From NCBI RefSeq assembly GCF_012489685.1, contig NC_080042.1:16134150-16198149 (forward strand): a stretch of DNA of 64,000 bases, written 5' to 3'. Positions 9,580 to 21,215 of the stretch are shown piece by piece. The notes under the pieces were generated by a model. It did no database searches. It was not told where the DNA came from and saw nothing but the letters and a program-made list of their open reading frames with translations. Each line of letters opens with the position of its first letter. Position 1 is the first letter of the stretch. This DNA is from Lotus japonicus. Its lineage: Eukaryota; Streptophyta; Magnoliopsida; Fabales; Fabaceae. The position numbers and the translations under genes were made by a program.

Positions 9580-12571
9580 GCCTGGAGGCGAAGTTGGCTT
9601 TGGAGGAAATGAAAAGGGTAAAATTGTTGGTACTGGTACTATTTGTGTAGATAGTAGTCCATGCATTGATAATGTGTTATTGGTAGACGGCTTAACACAT
9701 AACTTATTGTCTATAAGTCAATTAGCTGACAAGGGTTATGATGTTATATTCAATCAAAAGTTCTGCCGGGCTGTAAGTCAAATCGATGGCTCTGTTCTGT
9801 TTAACAGCAAGAGGAAGAACAACATTTATAAGATCAGATTATCTGAGTTGGAGGCTCAGAATGTGAAGTGCCTTCTGTCTGTTAATGAAGAGCAGTGGGT
9901 ATGGCATAGACGGTTAGGGCATGCCAGTATGAGAAAGATTTCTCAGCTGAGCAAGCTAAACCTTGTTAGGGGCTTACCCAATCTGAAGTTCGCTTCAGAC
10001 GCTCTTTGTGAAGCATGTCAGAAAGGCAAATTCACAAAAGTCCCTTTCAAGGCAAAGAATGTTGTCTCAACCTCAAGGCCGTTGGAACTTCTGCATATCG
10101 ACCTTTTTGGATCAGTGAAAACTGAGTCTATAGGAGGCAAGAGATATGGGATGGTTATCGTTGATGACTATAGCCGCTGGACATGGGTAAAGTTTCTAAC
10201 CCGCAAGGATGAGTCTCATGCTGTGTTCTCTACCTTCATTGCTCAAGTGCAAAACGAGAAGGTTTGTAGGATTGTGCGTGTCAGAAGTGACCATGGTGGA
10301 GAGTTTGAGAATGACAAGTTTGAGAGTCTGTTTGATTCCTATGGAATTGCACATGATTTCTCTTATCCCAGAACTCCTCAACAAAATGGTGTTGTTGAGA
10401 GGAAGAACAGAACTCTTCAGGAGATGGCTAGAACCGTGCTCCAAGAAACTGGCATGGCTAAGCACTTTTGGGCAGAGGCAGTAAATACAGCATGTTACAT
10501 TCAGAACAGAATCTCTGTAAGACCAATTCTGAATAAGACTCCTTATGAATTGTGGAAGAACATAAAACCCAACATTTCTTATTTTCATCCTTTTGCCTGT
10601 GTTTGTTATGTTCTCAATACTAAGGATAGATTGCATAAATTTGATGCTAAGTCTTCTAAGTGTCCATTACTTGGTTATTCTGAGAGATCTAAAGGTTTTA
10701 GATTTTATAATACTGATGCTAAGACTATTGAAGAATCTATTCATGTTAGATTTGACGATAAGCTTGACTCTGACCAGTCAAAGCTAGTTGAGAAGTTTGC
10801 AGATTTAAGCATTAATGTTTCTAACAAAGGCAAAGCTCCAGAGGAAGCTGAGCCAGAGGAAGATGAACCAGAGGAAGAAGCTGGTCCCTCTAACTCACAA
10901 ACTCTGAAGAAGAGCAGAATCACTGCAGCTCACCCTAAGGAATTGATTCTGGGCAACAAAGACGAACCAGTCAGAACCAGATCTGCCTTCAGACCCTCTG
11001 AAGAGACCTTGCTCAGTCTGAAAGGATTGGTGTCCTTAATTGAACCCAAGTCTATAGATGAAGCTCTTCAGGACAAGGATTGGATTCTGGCTATGGAAGA
11101 AGAATTGAATCAATTCTCCAAGAACGATGTTTGGAGCTTAGTGAAGAAGCCTGAGAGTGTCCATGTAATTGGAACAAAATGGGTATTCAGAAACAAGCTG
11201 AATGAGAAAGGAGATGTAGTCAGAAACAAGGCAAGGCTAGTTGCTCAAGGCTACAGCCAGCAGGAAGGAATAGACTACACTGAAACATTTGCTCCAGTAG
11301 CAAGACTGGAGGCAATCAGACTGTTGATCTCTTTTTCAGTGAATCACAACATAGTTCTACATCAGATGGACGTGAAAAGTGCCTTCCTAAATGGTTATAT
11401 TTCAGAGGAAGTCTATGTTCATCAACCCCCAGGTTTTGAAGATGAGAAGAAGCCAGACCATGTGTTCAAATTGAAGAAATCTCTCTATGGTCTGAAGCAA
11501 GCTCCCAGAGCATGGTATGAGAGACTCAGCTCATTCCTTCTGGAGAACGAGTTTGTAAGGGGTAAAGTAGATACAACTCTTTTTTGCAAGACTTATAAAG
11601 ATGATATCTTAATTGTGCAAATTTATGTTGATGATATTATATTTGGTTCTGCTAATCAATCTCTATGCAAAGAATTTTCTGAGATGATGCAGGCTGAATT
11701 TGAGATGAGTATGATGGGAGAATTAAAGTACTTTCTGGGAATACAAGTTGATCAAACACCAGAAGGAACATATATCCATCAGAGCAAGTACACTAAAGAA
11801 CTTCTGAAGAAGTTCAATATGCTGGAATCTACAGTGGCCAAGACTCCAATGCATCCTACATGCATTCTGGAGAAAGAAGATAAAAGTGGTAAAGTATGTC
11901 AGAAGCTCTATCGTGGCATGATAGGTTCACTTCTATACTTAACTGCATCTAGGCCAGACATACTATTTAGTGTTCATTTATGTGCTCGTTTCCAATCAGA
12001 TCCAAGGGAAACCCACTTAACTGCTGTTAAGAGGATCCTAAGGTATCTGAAAGGCACCACTAACCTTGGCTTGATGTATAAGAAAACATCAGAGTATAAG
12101 CTTTCAGGTTATTGTGATGCTGATTATGCTGGAGATAGAACAGAGAGAAAAAGTACTTCTGGAAATTGTCAATTTCTGGGAAGCAATCTAGTCTCATGGG
12201 CAAGCAAGAGGCAATCAACCATTGCACTATCAACTGCAGAGGCAGAATATATCTCAGCAGCAATATGCAGCACTCAGATGCTCTGGATGAAACATCAGAT
12301 GGAGGATTATCAGATCCTTGAGAGCAATATCCCAATCTATTGTGATAACACTGCTGCAATCTCATTGAGTAAGAATCCTATCTTGCATTCAAGGGCAAAG
12401 CACATTGAGGTAAAGTATCACTTTATTAGAGATTATGTACAGAAGGGCGTACTTCTTCTGAAGTTTGTTGATACTGACCATCAATGGGCAGATATCTTTA
12501 CAAAGCCCTTAGCAGAAGATAGATTTAATTTTATTCTGAAAAATCTGAACATGGACTTTTGTCCAGAGTGA
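9467..12571 (+). CDS. Copia copy 1 Pol (PR-INT-RT-RNase H)
   Basis: Pol copies and integrates the element. The 1034-aa frame has the protease motif DSG at 18-20 and the integrase HHCC zinc site (H147, H152, C181, C184). The integrase D212, D275 and E311 triad has exact D,D35E spacing. RT has MDVKSAF (D635) and YVDD (720-723), and RNase H has D884, E925 and D960. It ends before ORF3. The upstream limit of the frame is TAA at about 9414-9416, so expression as Gag-Pol needs a frame change from frame 1 to frame 2 between there and 9579. The ATG at 9467 is only the first in frame and may not be used. Confidence 0.92.
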   Translation: MLQISLIAPLKHQSWYLDSGCSRHMTGERRMFRELKLKPGGEVGFGGNEKGKIVGTGTICVDSSPCIDNVLLVDGLTHNLLSISQLADKGYDVIFNQKFCRAVSQIDGSVLFNSKRKNNIYKIRLSELEAQNVKCLLSVNEEQWVWHRRLGHASMRKISQLSKLNLVRGLPNLKFASDALCEACQKGKFTKVPFKAKNVVSTSRPLELLHIDLFGSVKTESIGGKRYGMVIVDDYSRWTWVKFLTRKDESHAVFSTFIAQVQNEKVCRIVRVRSDHGGEFENDKFESLFDSYGIAHDFSYPRTPQQNGVVERKNRTLQEMARTVLQETGMAKHFWAEAVNTACYIQNRISVRPILNKTPYELWKNIKPNISYFHPFACVCYVLNTKDRLHKFDAKSSKCPLLGYSERSKGFRFYNTDAKTIEESIHVRFDDKLDSDQSKLVEKFADLSINVSNKGKAPEEAEPEEDEPEEEAGPSNSQTLKKSRITAAHPKELILGNKDEPVRTRSAFRPSEETLLSLKGLVSLIEPKSIDEALQDKDWILAMEEELNQFSKNDVWSLVKKPESVHVIGTKWVFRNKLNEKGDVVRNKARLVAQGYSQQEGIDYTETFAPVARLEAIRLLISFSVNHNIVLHQMDVKSAFLNGYISEEVYVHQPPGFEDEKKPDHVFKLKKSLYGLKQAPRAWYERLSSFLLENEFVRGKVDTTLFCKTYKDDILIVQIYVDDIIFGSANQSLCKEFSEMMQAEFEMSMMGELKYFLGIQVDQTPEGTYIHQSKYTKELLKKFNMLESTVAKTPMHPTCILEKEDKSGKVCQKLYRGMIGSLLYLTASRPDILFSVHLCARFQSDPRETHLTAVKRILRYLKGTTNLGLMYKKTSEYKLSGYCDADYAGDRTERKSTSGNCQFLGSNLVSWASKRQSTIALSTAEAEYISAAICSTQMLWMKHQMEDYQILESNIPIYCDNTAAISLSKNPILHSRAKHIEVKYHFIRDYVQKGVLLLKFVDTDHQWADIFTKPLAEDRFNFILKNLNMDFCPE

Positions 12572-13012
12572 AGATGGATCAGAACCTCTGACTATGATAC
12601 TTCTTGATCAGAAGATGTCTAGTCCAGAAGGTAACTCAATCAGAGTGTGTGTACCCATTGGTACTGACTCTGAAGCTGAGACAGCAACACGTGTGTCAGT
12701 ATTTCTGATGCATAGTTCCTTGTGCCCGTGTGACAGTCTGTTATGATTGCGTGTAGATGTGCTTCTCTCCTGTGTGTGATTTGTGTATTTACTGTTACTA
12801 TCTATCTTTAATTTTCAACCGTTGATCTTAAAGTGCTTTTTGAATCAACAACGGTTATTTGTCAAAACCCACTATACACACACGATCTCTTTCACTTCCG
12901 GTTTTTACTCTCTCTCTCTGCTTTTCGAAACCGCTTATCCTCGATTTCTCTCTCGATCTCTCTTCATCCTTCAACCTTCATCTTCTACCTCAAACCTTCA
13001 ACCGCTTCAAAA
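12572..13012 (+). other. Spacer between pol and ORF3, copy 1
   Basis: This is non-coding as far as I can see and pyrimidine-rich just before ORF3. The frame of ORF3 is open back to 12833, but the first ATG there lies in a leader-like stretch. Confidence 0.6.
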
Positions 13013-15913
13013 ATGGTGAGTCAAACCAGAAGAACTACTGCAGATGCAACCCAGTTCCCTCACATGGTAGTTGGTCTAGCAACGGGTCAAAGGGGCCCTG
13101 AGAATCCGACTCAAGATCAAGGTCAAGCTCAAGAGCAGATAATCCCAATTGCAGAACGGGGCTGTGCCGTTCACTGCGTTTATGCTCCTGAGGAACTTCA
13201 AGTACTGGCAGAATGGAGATTCGACCTCGACAACCTTGCTACAAATGGGTATGATCTTCGTCCTGAAGTCCAAGTTCAAGGTTGGAGAAATTACTTCAAC
13301 AGGCTTCGAGGACCGGTGTATGATAAACTGATCAAGGAATTCTGGAAGCACGCCGACTGCGATGATACTCAGGTGGTATCTCACATTCTTGGAAGAAAGA
13401 TCATCATCACAGAGAAGTCTTTCGTGAACCTGCTGGGTGCAGAAACTGCTTTTGGGTATCGTTTCCAATTCACTGAATCAAAGCTGAAACCCAAGACGAA
13501 GGATGAGACCAACAAGGCCCTGTACACCAATTACAAACCGGGCAAGACGAATTACAAGGTGATGGACCTTCATCCCAAGCTCAGGATCTGGCACAAGATT
13601 TTGCTCCACTGCATAAACCAGAGACCAAAGGGCAGTTCCCCAGACTACATCAACTTCAACCAGAAGGCGATGTTGTTCTTCATCCAAGACAAGAAGAAGA
13701 TCTGCCTTCCCTACTTCCTGTTCTCTTACTTGAAGGAGTGTATCCGGAAGTCTCGTACCACTGCCTCCATCAAGTCAGCAATCAAGTATATTCCCTTCGG
13801 GAGACTGTTGTCTGATCTCTTCATTGAGAGTGGCCTCATTCAAGATCTGATAAATGCTGGATGCACAGAGGATCTGACCACCATTGTCAGTGATGTCTTC
13901 ACTGCAAATTCTCTGAAGAAAATGGGCCTAGTTAAGAAGAAGATTGCTCCTGCCCATGAAGACACATCTTCTGAAATCAGAAGTAGAAGGGTGCCTCTGA
14001 GTGACTACCCTCTGTGGACACAGGCTGACAATCCTGAAGCCATTAGGTGCTATGTTGAAGACCTAAGGGCTCAAGGCTTTGAAATTGATCTCGATGAATT
14101 TTTCAGCAGACTGCCGCCAGCTCCAGAGTTTCCTTCTCCTATCAAGAAGAAAGCTCAGAGGAAGATGATCCTAGAGGAATCTTCTGAGGAATCAGATGTC
14201 CCTCTGATCAAAAAGAAGAAGGCTGGTCAATCCAAGAGAAAGCATGATGAAACCAGCAAGCCCGATGATGGTGATGATGGTGATGATGGTGATAATGAGG
14301 ATGGTCCTCCTAAGAAGAAGAAGAAGCAGGTCAGAATTGTGGTGAAGCCTACTCGGGTGGAACCAGCTGCTGAAGTGATCAGAAGGATTGAACCTCCTGC
14401 CAGAGTGACAAGATCATCAGCACATTCAAGTAAGTCTGCATTTGCTTCTGATGATGATTTGAATTTATTTGATGCACTCCCCATATTTGCCATGCTCTAA
14501 CACTCTTCAAATCCCCTCACTCCTATTCCTGAGTCCCAACCAGCTGCACAAACCACCTCTCCACCACATTCCCCAAGGTCTTCATTTTTTCAACCTTCCC
14601 CTACTGAAGCACCTCTCTGGAATTTGCTCCAGAACCAACCCTCTAGGCCAGAAGAACCAACCTCTCCCATTACCATTCCGTACAACCCATTAACCTCTGA
14701 ACCCATCATTCATGAGCAACCAGAGCCTACCCAAACAGAACCTGGACCCAGAACCTCTGATCACTATGTCCCAAGAGCATCAGAACGTCTGGCTCTCAGA
14801 ACCACGGATACAGACTCTTCCACAGCCCTTACACCTGTATCCTTCCCAACCAATGTTGCTGACTCTTCTCCCTCCAATAACTCTGAATCCATTAGAAAAT
14901 TCATGGAGGTCAGAAAAGAAAAGGTGTCTACCTTAGAAGAATATTATCTCACTTGTCCAAGCCCTAGGAGATATCCTGGCCCTAGACCTGAACGTCTAGT
15001 TGACCCAGATGGACCTATGTTGGCCAATCCTTTACATGAGGCAGACCCTTTGGCTCAACAAGCTCACCCTGCCCCTGACCAACAAGAGCCTATTCAACCA
15101 GAACCTGAACCAGAACAATCTGTGTCTAACCAATCCTCAGTTAGATCACCCCATCCTCTGGTTGAAACTTCAGAACCTCACCTTGGAACCTCTGAACCAA
15201 ATGCTCAAATGTTTAACATTGGCTCTCCACAAGGTGCCTCTGAAGCTCACAGCAGCAACCACCCAGCCTCTCCTGAAACCAACCTCTCTATAATTCCTTA
15301 CACTCACCTCCGACCCACATCTCTCTCTGAGTGCATCAATATTTTCTATCATGAAGCCTCTTTGATGCTACGCAATGTGCAAGGTCAGACTGACCTAAGC
15401 GAGAATGCTGAAAATGTGGCTGAAGAGTGGAACAATCTGGGCACTTGGCTAGTGGCTCAAGTTCCAGTTATGATGCAGCTCCTGCATGCAGAAGGAAGTC
15501 AGAGGATCGAGGCTGCAAAGCAAAGGTTTGCTAGAAGGGTGGCTCTTCATGAACAAGAACAGAGACATAAGCTCCTTGAAGCTATTGAAGAGGCTAAGAG
15601 AACGAAAGAACAAGCAGAAGAAGCTGCACGTCAAGCAGCAGCTCAAGCTGAACAAGCCAGATCAGAGGCAGAACGACTTGAAGCTGAGGCTGAAGCCCTT
15701 AGATGCCAAGCATTTGCACCAGTAGTGTTTACTCCTGCTGCTTCTGCTTCCATTCCAGCTCCTCAAGCTGCTCAGAATGTTCCTTCCAGTTCTACTCAGT
15801 CAAGCTCGTCCAGACTCGACATCATGGAACAGCGTCTTGACACTCATGAATCCATGCTACTTGAACTGAAGCACATGATGATGGAACTTCTGCGTCGATC
15901 TGATAAACCCTAG
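13013..15913 (+). pseudogene. Copia copy 1 env-like ORF3, one nonsense codon
   Basis: SIRE-type elements carry a third ORF often called envelope-like; its function is not established. This frame starts MVSQTRRTT and has a globular domain resembling the 'putative plant transposon protein' family (EFWKHADC, GRKIIITEKSFVNLLG). A basic/acidic linker with KKKKK runs and a DGDDGDDG stretch follows, then a long P/E/S-rich region. Last is a coiled coil rich in E, A and Q (from about 15510 to 15710). TAA at 14498-14500 interrupts it; copy 2 reads AAA there. Without the stop the protein would be about 966 aa. Start 13013 is preferred because it leaves the pyrimidine-rich leader untranslated. Confidence 0.8.
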
Positions 15914-16121
15914 TTTTAGGATCTCTTCACTTTTCCTTTTCTTTAACTTTGCTTTATTTTGTTAACTTCTGTTTCTTTTTATATATTTATTCTACTTTGT
16001 TCGTTTGTGATTATCTATGCATATCTATATATATATTTGTCACATATGCTTGCAAAAAAAAAAAAAAATCTTTTTATTCATAATCTTTTTATGTTTACAT
16101 CATCCATTCTTTTCCTATAGT
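15914..16121. other. Region between ORF3 and the antisense ORF, copy 1
   Basis: This AT-rich stretch includes an A14 run near 16055 and polyadenylation-like AATAAA complements. It is the convergent 3' end of the sense ORF3 and the antisense gene. Confidence 0.5.
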
Positions 16122-16514
16122 CTAGAATGGAGGATCCTTCCTCATTCTTCTGCACTCCTGGCGCTGCTCTGACCTATCCTTCTCCAGACGCTCCAGTGCA
16201 TACTGGATGTTGTTGAGCCTGTCTTTTAGCTCATCCCTCTCCAGAATCTCTTCTGCAGTCTTGAGCTTCTCTTCAAAAATCTCATTTTCTTCCAGCAGCT
16301 TGAGTTCAAGCTGGCTGAGTTCTTGCACCTCCTCCACGAAGGCAAGAAATTCCCTCAGGTCTCTCTTCAACTCTGGACGCAGGTCCTCTTCCAGCAGTGT
16401 CCGTGTTAGCTCTGAGATGGTCCTAGTACCCTCTGGATGCCTGATGTTCAGGAACAAGTCCTCCTCAAAGGCCTTCCTTCTCAGCTCTTCTAGTGCTACG
16501 ATATATGATGCCAT
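16122..16514 (-). CDS. Antisense 130-aa coiled-coil ORF in Copia copy 1
   Basis: No function is known to me. The protein starts MASYIVALEELR and is rich in Glu, Leu, Arg and Lys in heptad-like order from about residue 45 to 120 (LELKLLEE, EKLKTAEEIL, RLEKDR). This predicts a mostly helical coiled coil. It reads opposite to gag, pol and ORF3. Copy 2 carries an ORF of the same length with about ten substitutions and no indel, at 31035-31427. A TATA box lies about 55 bp upstream of its ATG. The overlapping sense frame is Ser-rich, looks like a shadow, and has different lengths in the two copies. Confidence 0.7.
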   Translation of the reverse strand: MASYIVALEELRRKAFEEDLFLNIRHPEGTRTISELTRTLLEEDLRPELKRDLREFLAFVEEVQELSQLELKLLEENEIFEEKLKTAEEILERDELKDRLNNIQYALERLEKDRSEQRQECRRMRKDPPF

Positions 16515-16567
16515 TTATTTTTCTGATAATTGCTTGAGTTGTGAAGCTTACCTCTCTCTTTCCAACG

Positions 16568-16578
16568 CTTTATATAGG
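16568..16578 (-). promoter_or_regulatory. TATA box of the antisense ORF, copy 1
   Basis: CCTATATAAAG on the minus strand is conserved at the same distance in copy 2 (30972-30982). It would place the start site about 25 bp before the ATG. Confidence 0.6.
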
Positions 16579-17303
16579 CTTCACTTTCTCTCTGAAAGTT
16601 AATGCTCCTACAGTTTCTCGAGGTTAAGTTCTTGGAACTGACCCTCCTCTTTACTCCCTTGACCGGTGGTAACCGTTCTTATCTTGCATTAACTCTTCTA
16701 TTTATTTCTCCTAACTCTGATTCTTGCATCGTTTTCATTTTCTTTGAACTTAGACCTTCTCTAAGGGGGAGTACCTTGTACTTCAAGCTAAGTTTTTCAC
16801 ACCCCAAGCTTTTTGCTTATGACAAAAAGGGGGAGTAAACCCAGTTTTTGATGTGTAAGATGTGTTAGTGTGATTTATTTTTCTTTTGGAGAATTTAAGA
16901 GTTCCACCTTTATGACCATAGATGTGTCACTGGGCAAATACAAGGAATACATTTCACTTCTTCTGAAGTGATTCTAATTTAACTTTGATACCCAAGACTC
17001 TGATACCTTGTCCGTGACTCTGATTACTTATGCGCTCTGATTACTCTATTTTCATCTATGTCATAAGTTTTTCACTCTGAACTCTTATATCATTTAGCTC
17101 AGAATCTAGACTTTACTAACGTTTTCATCAAGTATTAGATTCAGGGGGAGCTAAGCTCAGAATCAAGCAGTGACTTGACTTCAGAATGAGCAAGATAAAC
17201 TATTCACATCAGGATAAGTCTTATTCTATATCTCTAAACTCTGAGTGAATTTAGTTTAATGTTTAAGAATTGTTCATCAAAAATCTTAGTTTTGTCATCA
17301 TCA
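16579..17303. other. 3' noncoding region of Copia copy 1
   Basis: No sense ORF is seen. It contains several GGGGGAG purine tracts (near 16766, 16829 and 17143) before the terminal one, and many CTGA-rich phrases like those of the LTR. Confidence 0.6.
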
Positions 17304-17316
17304 AAAAGGGGGAGAT
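17304..17316 (+). other. Polypurine tract, Copia copy 1
   Basis: AAAAAGGGGGAGA directly before the 3' LTR, the primer for plus-strand synthesis. Confidence 0.85.
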
Positions 17317-18530
17317 TGTAAGATCAAGTTTTGATCTAGTAGTACAACTCTATGTTTTGATGATTACAAGTTAACCTTTTGATATGAACAATTGTGGTAC
17401 TCTAACGTGTTTTTCTGAGTGTGTTATTTACAGGCTCTGACCTCAACTCAATCTCACACAAATCAGAAGCACTGTGTATAAAGAGCGACCCAAGCAACGC
17501 TTTCGCATTCACCATGTTCAGTATGAACAGTGGAAAAGCTTCAGAAGTTCTGAAGTTATACAAACTCTGATGTGGACTCAGTCACTAGAAGTTCTGAAGA
17601 TCCAGAAAGTCTGATAACCAAGAAACACTGAAGGCTCAGATATTCTGATGGTGTAGAAGACTCTGAAGATCCAGAAGCTGATTAGTGAAGTTCTGATGTC
17701 CAGAAGCAAGATACTCTGAAGACCATGTTCTTCCCTCTGAGTTCAGAATCAGAAGAAACAATGGTCAGAGGATCTGGGCTTTCCCTCTGACTCTGATCAA
17801 CCGGCTTCACAAGTTCCAATATGAAGCATTCCCCTGATCAGAAGTCTCCTAGGTTTAAAGGTCAAGTCGCTATCCAAGTACAAAAGAAACTGTACCTTCC
17901 TGACGACCTACCTAACAGTCTCAGACATAGCAGAAGCTGGATTTTCCAGATCTGCCCTCCAACGGTAGCATTTTCCATGCAACGCTCAACCCTAATCCTT
18001 GGAGTATATAAAGAGGCTGAAGACTGAAAGAAGCGGCTAGAAGCATTCACATACGCGCAAGACAATTTCAAATTCTTCTAAGCTTTCTTTCATCTGAAAT
18101 TCATTGAGTTTACTATTAGCTCTTTAAAAGCAAATCTCTTGTAAACAATTCTTTGATAAACAATTTGTTTAGTTCCTTTAGGAGATCAAGGTTGATCGGA
18201 TCCTAGAGAAGACTAAGATAGTGAATCTTAGTGTGAGCTAAGTCAGTGTAATTGTTAGTCACTTGTAGGTTTCAAGTGCAGTTGTAACTCTTACCTGATT
18301 AGTGGATTGCCTTCATTCTAAGAAGGAAGAAATCACCTTAACGGGTGGACTGGAGTAGCTTGAGTGATTTATCAAGTGAACCAGGATAAAATCCTTGTGT
18401 GCTTTTCTATCTCTTATCTTTAGCACTTAAAGTTCTCAAAAGATTTGTCAAAATCTTTAAGGTGGAAGCTTTATACTGAAAACGTTATTCAAACCCCCCC
18501 CCCCCCTTTCTACCGTTTTTCATACCTTCA
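17317..18530 (+). repeat. 3' LTR of Copia copy 1
   Basis: A 1214-bp LTR nearly identical to 6394-7605. Differences include a few transitions and the length of the C run. Confidence 0.93.
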
Positions 18531-18535
18531 TTGGA

Positions 18536-19391
18536 GTGTTTACGTAGATTTTGTAAAGGAATCATATGATTGTATGAGCAACAGTACCTGAGAGCACCAA
18601 CCCAAGAAGACCTACAAAGAATACTACATGTTAGTGACATGCGGGGGTTCCCAGGCATGATCGGGAGTATTGACTGCATGCACTGGGAGTGGAAAAATTG
18701 TCCTAAAGCATGGGAATGTCAATTTACTAGAGGGGATAAGGGAACCACAACAGTTATTCTTGAAGCAGTTGCAACTTATGATCTATGGATCTGGCATGCC
18801 TTTTTTGGATGTCCTGGAACGTTGAACGACATAAACGTTCTAGATCGGTCACCCATGTTTGATGACGTGGAACAGGGAAAGGCTCCAGCTATGAATTTCT
18901 TTGTGAATCAACGTCCCTATAATATGGCATACTATCTAGCCGATGGTATCTATCCTTCTTATCCAACTTTCGTCAAAACGATTAGACTTCCTCAAAGTGA
19001 ACCCGATAAGTTATTTGCAAAAGTTCAGGAGGGATGTCGAAAGGACATCGAACGTGCATTTGGAGTTCTTCAAGCTCATTTTAAAATCATCCGTGAACCA
19101 GCTCGCTTGTGGGATATAGATGATTTGAGTATCATTATGAGGTCATGCATCATATTACATAATATGATTGTCGAGGATGAACGAGATTCATATGCTCAAC
19201 GTTGGACCGATTTTGAGCAATCTGGGGAAGGTGGATCTAGTACACAGCAACCATACTCGACCGAGGTTTTACCCGCTTTTGCAAATCATGTGCGTGCTAG
19301 ATCCGAGTTGCGTGATTCAAATGTTCATCACGAACTGCAAGCAGATCTAGTGAAGCACATCTGGGCAAAGTTTGGAATGTCTCAGGATTGA
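18536..19391 (+). pseudogene. Harbinger A transposase, catalytic part with nonsense codon
   Basis: This is the second part of the split transposase. It contains the DDE_Tnp_4-type motifs: GSIDCMHW (first Asp), LNDINVLD, LADGIYP (second Asp) and DIERAFGVLQ (Glu). It ends with TGA at 19389-19391. Shortly after the insertion junction, at 18566-18568, TGA stands where related proteins usually have Arg (CGA), a likely CpG deamination. The gene is therefore broken by both the insertion and a stop. Confidence 0.85.
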
Positions 19392-19878
19392 AGATGATTT
19401 GTATCGTACTAATTACGTTATTTGTGTGTTGTGTGCTTAGTTTGTTGTCTTGCATTTTAAGTTATTGTGTGCTTAGTTTGTTGTCTTGCATTTTATTTTA
19501 AGAAAATAAAATAAATTCTTGTATGCTTAGTTTGTTGTCTTGCATTTTAAGTTAAGAAAAAAAAATTATAGTCTATATTTAAAAAAAATTAAATTGTTAA
19601 GTGTTTATTATTTTAATTTAATTTAAATCGACAATTGTAATTTTATGTAATTATAAAAACAAAAATATAAAATTAAATAAAAATGTGAAATAAAAAAGTG
19701 GTGGGGTAGGGTGAGTGGTGGGATAGGGTGTTGAGAGTTAAGTAAAACCATTGGAGTGGGTAATTGTTGAGAGTTTGTTGAATTGGAGAGAGAAGATGAT
19801 GTGGAGTGTTGGGAAGAGAAAAAAGTGAGGTAGGAAAGGGGTAAACAAAACATTTTTTGTTTAACCATTGTATATGGT
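19392..19878. other. Harbinger A 3' noncoding region with short tandem repeats
   Basis: A phrase around GCTTAGTTTGTTGTCTTGCA recurs three times between about 19428 and 19550. The rest is AT-rich subterminal sequence and no gene is seen. Confidence 0.7.
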
Positions 19879-20256
19879 CTAAGAGTATATTCTAGTAAAT
19901 TATAGCAGAGTACAAATAAGGAAAGATGATGAAATAAATGTACTATATCATTAAATGAGTAAAAATATATTGTCTCCCTCTTAGACTACTTGCAATGAGG
20001 TAGTTAAATGGGTGTTGAATGTTGAATGACTCCAATGGGGATGTTGAAAAAGGTGTTCAATGTTAAACATTTTGAATAAATTCAACATGTTGAATGAATA
20101 GTGATTTGGTCCCACTCAGTACTCATGGCAAAATCGCATTGGTTGTTGTAATTTTCAGATTCTTATTTCATTCTAATTATTTAAGGTCAATTATTTCATA
20201 GTAAATTAATTTTTTATTTAATTTTTTATTTCACCAGAATTCATCATTTTTTTGTC

Positions 20257-20264
20257 TATAAATA
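20257..20264 (+). promoter_or_regulatory. TATA box of Harbinger B ORF1
   Basis: TATAAATA about 70 bp before the MDPNN start, matching element A. Confidence 0.65.
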
Positions 20265-20331
20265 GAGACTTGGTTCATTTGATTTGGACACAGAAAAAAG
20301 AAAGGACATTTTCCCCTCTTGTTTTAGTGAA

Positions 20332-21099
20332 ATGGATCCCAACAATAACCGTTTTAACACTCAAAACTCAGCAAATTACCCTTTCAACTTCCAAAATCCC
20401 AACAACTACATAATTCAAAATGAATCTTCCAACCAACGAGATCCCCAAAATATACCAAGTTATGGATTTTCTCCAAATTTTATCATGCTGTCATCTAATC
20501 CAAATTATAGTCAACATTATGGATCAATAATGTCTTATTCATCTCAAGCACCCCCTTATTATTCTTCTACTCCAATGGGAAATGAAAATGTTCCAAATGT
20601 TGGACTTGATGAATTTCCTGAATTTTCTACACAAATGGGTCTTGGTGAAGTCACTCCAAATGTTCCGAGCGGTCGTCATGAAGCCACTCCAAATGTTCCG
20701 AGCGGTCGTCATGAAGCCACTCCAAATGCAAATGATTCAGCTCCTACTCGCCGGAAAAACACTAATTGGACAACTCTGCAAAATTTGGTTCTAATTAGTG
20801 GGTGGATTAGATATGGAACAAGCAGTGTTGTTGGGAGAAACCAAAAAAGTGAGGCATATTGGGGTAAAATTGCTGAATATTGTAATCAGTATTGCTTATT
20901 TGATCCTCCCCGTGATGGAACTGCGTGTAGAAATCATTACAACTACATGAACATAATACTTAATAAATGGATTGACGCTTATGATAACGCTAAGCGTATG
21001 CAACAAAGCGTGTTGTCGGAAAATGATGTATTGGCAAAAACGCATGAATTGTATTCAAGTCATAAGAGTGGACGTTTCAGTTTAATGTTTCGTGATTAA
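20332..21099 (+). CDS. Harbinger B ORF1 (Myb/SANT-like DNA-binding protein)
   Basis: The 255-aa protein starts MDPNNN. An in-frame ATG at 20284 exists, but its leader is not in the same frame in element A, so MDPNN is the conserved start. The first half is N/Q/S/Y-rich. Two exact copies of an 11-residue peptide (TPNVPSGRHEA) sit at about residues 108-129. A Myb/SANT-like domain follows (NWTTLQNLVLISGW through CRNHYNYMN). The usual longer C-terminal extension is cut short, ending SLMFRD. In the family the protein partners the transposase. No transposase is present, so its role here is unclear. Confidence 0.8.
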   Translation: MDPNNNRFNTQNSANYPFNFQNPNNYIIQNESSNQRDPQNIPSYGFSPNFIMLSSNPNYSQHYGSIMSYSSQAPPYYSSTPMGNENVPNVGLDEFPEFSTQMGLGEVTPNVPSGRHEATPNVPSGRHEATPNANDSAPTRRKNTNWTTLQNLVLISGWIRYGTSSVVGRNQKSEAYWGKIAEYCNQYCLFDPPRDGTACRNHYNYMNIILNKWIDAYDNAKRMQQSVLSENDVLAKTHELYSSHKSGRFSLMFRD

Positions 21100-21115
21100 A
21101 TAAATTTGTTTGCTT

Positions 21116-21215
21116 AGTGTATTGTATTGCATTTTAAGTTTTTTGTAATTTCACTTGTTTTAATTAGTGTATTGTATTGCATTTTAAATTTTTTGTAATT
21201 TCACTTGTTTTAATA
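21116..21215. repeat. Tandem repeat of about 53 bp, two copies
   Basis: TTAGTGTATTGTATTGCA starts both copies, in the 3' region of Harbinger B. It is related in style to the repeats after the transposase of element A. Confidence 0.8.

Larger units (their letters stand above)
6394..18530 (+). mobile_element. SIRE/Maximus-like Ty1/Copia retrotransposon, copy 1
   Basis: A full-length 12.1-kb element begins TGTAAGATC and ends CCTTCA, with the 5-bp duplication TTGGA on both sides (6389-6393 and 18531-18535). In order it has a 5' LTR, a primer-binding site, gag, pol (PR-INT-RT-RH, the Copia order), a long env-like ORF3, an antisense ORF, a polypurine tract and a 3' LTR. Large size, Copia order and an extra ORF after pol fit the SIRE/Maximus lineage. 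The pol ORF is open. Confidence 0.93.
4262..19879 (+). mobile_element. PIF/Harbinger transposon A, split by a Copia element
   Basis: Terminal inverted repeats GACCATATACAAT (4262 onward, and its complement ending at 19879) are flanked by the 3-bp duplication TAA (4259-4261 and 19880-19882). That duplication is typical of PIF/Harbinger. Without the nested retrotransposon the element is about 3.5 kb. It holds a broken ORF1 (Myb/SANT-like) and a broken ORF2 (DDE transposase), both in plus orientation. It cannot supply its own transposase. Confidence 0.85.

Noticed and set aside
12833..13012. N-terminal extension of ORF3 from the first ATG
   Set aside because: Pyrimidine-rich, low-complexity leader; the ATG at 13013 starts the protein-like sequence in both copies.
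16207..16602. Plus-strand 131-codon ORF in Copia copy 1 opposite the antisense ORF
   Set aside because: Serine-rich shadow of the antisense frame; the length differs in copy 2 (30923-31342) and it lacks a promoter or leader of its own.
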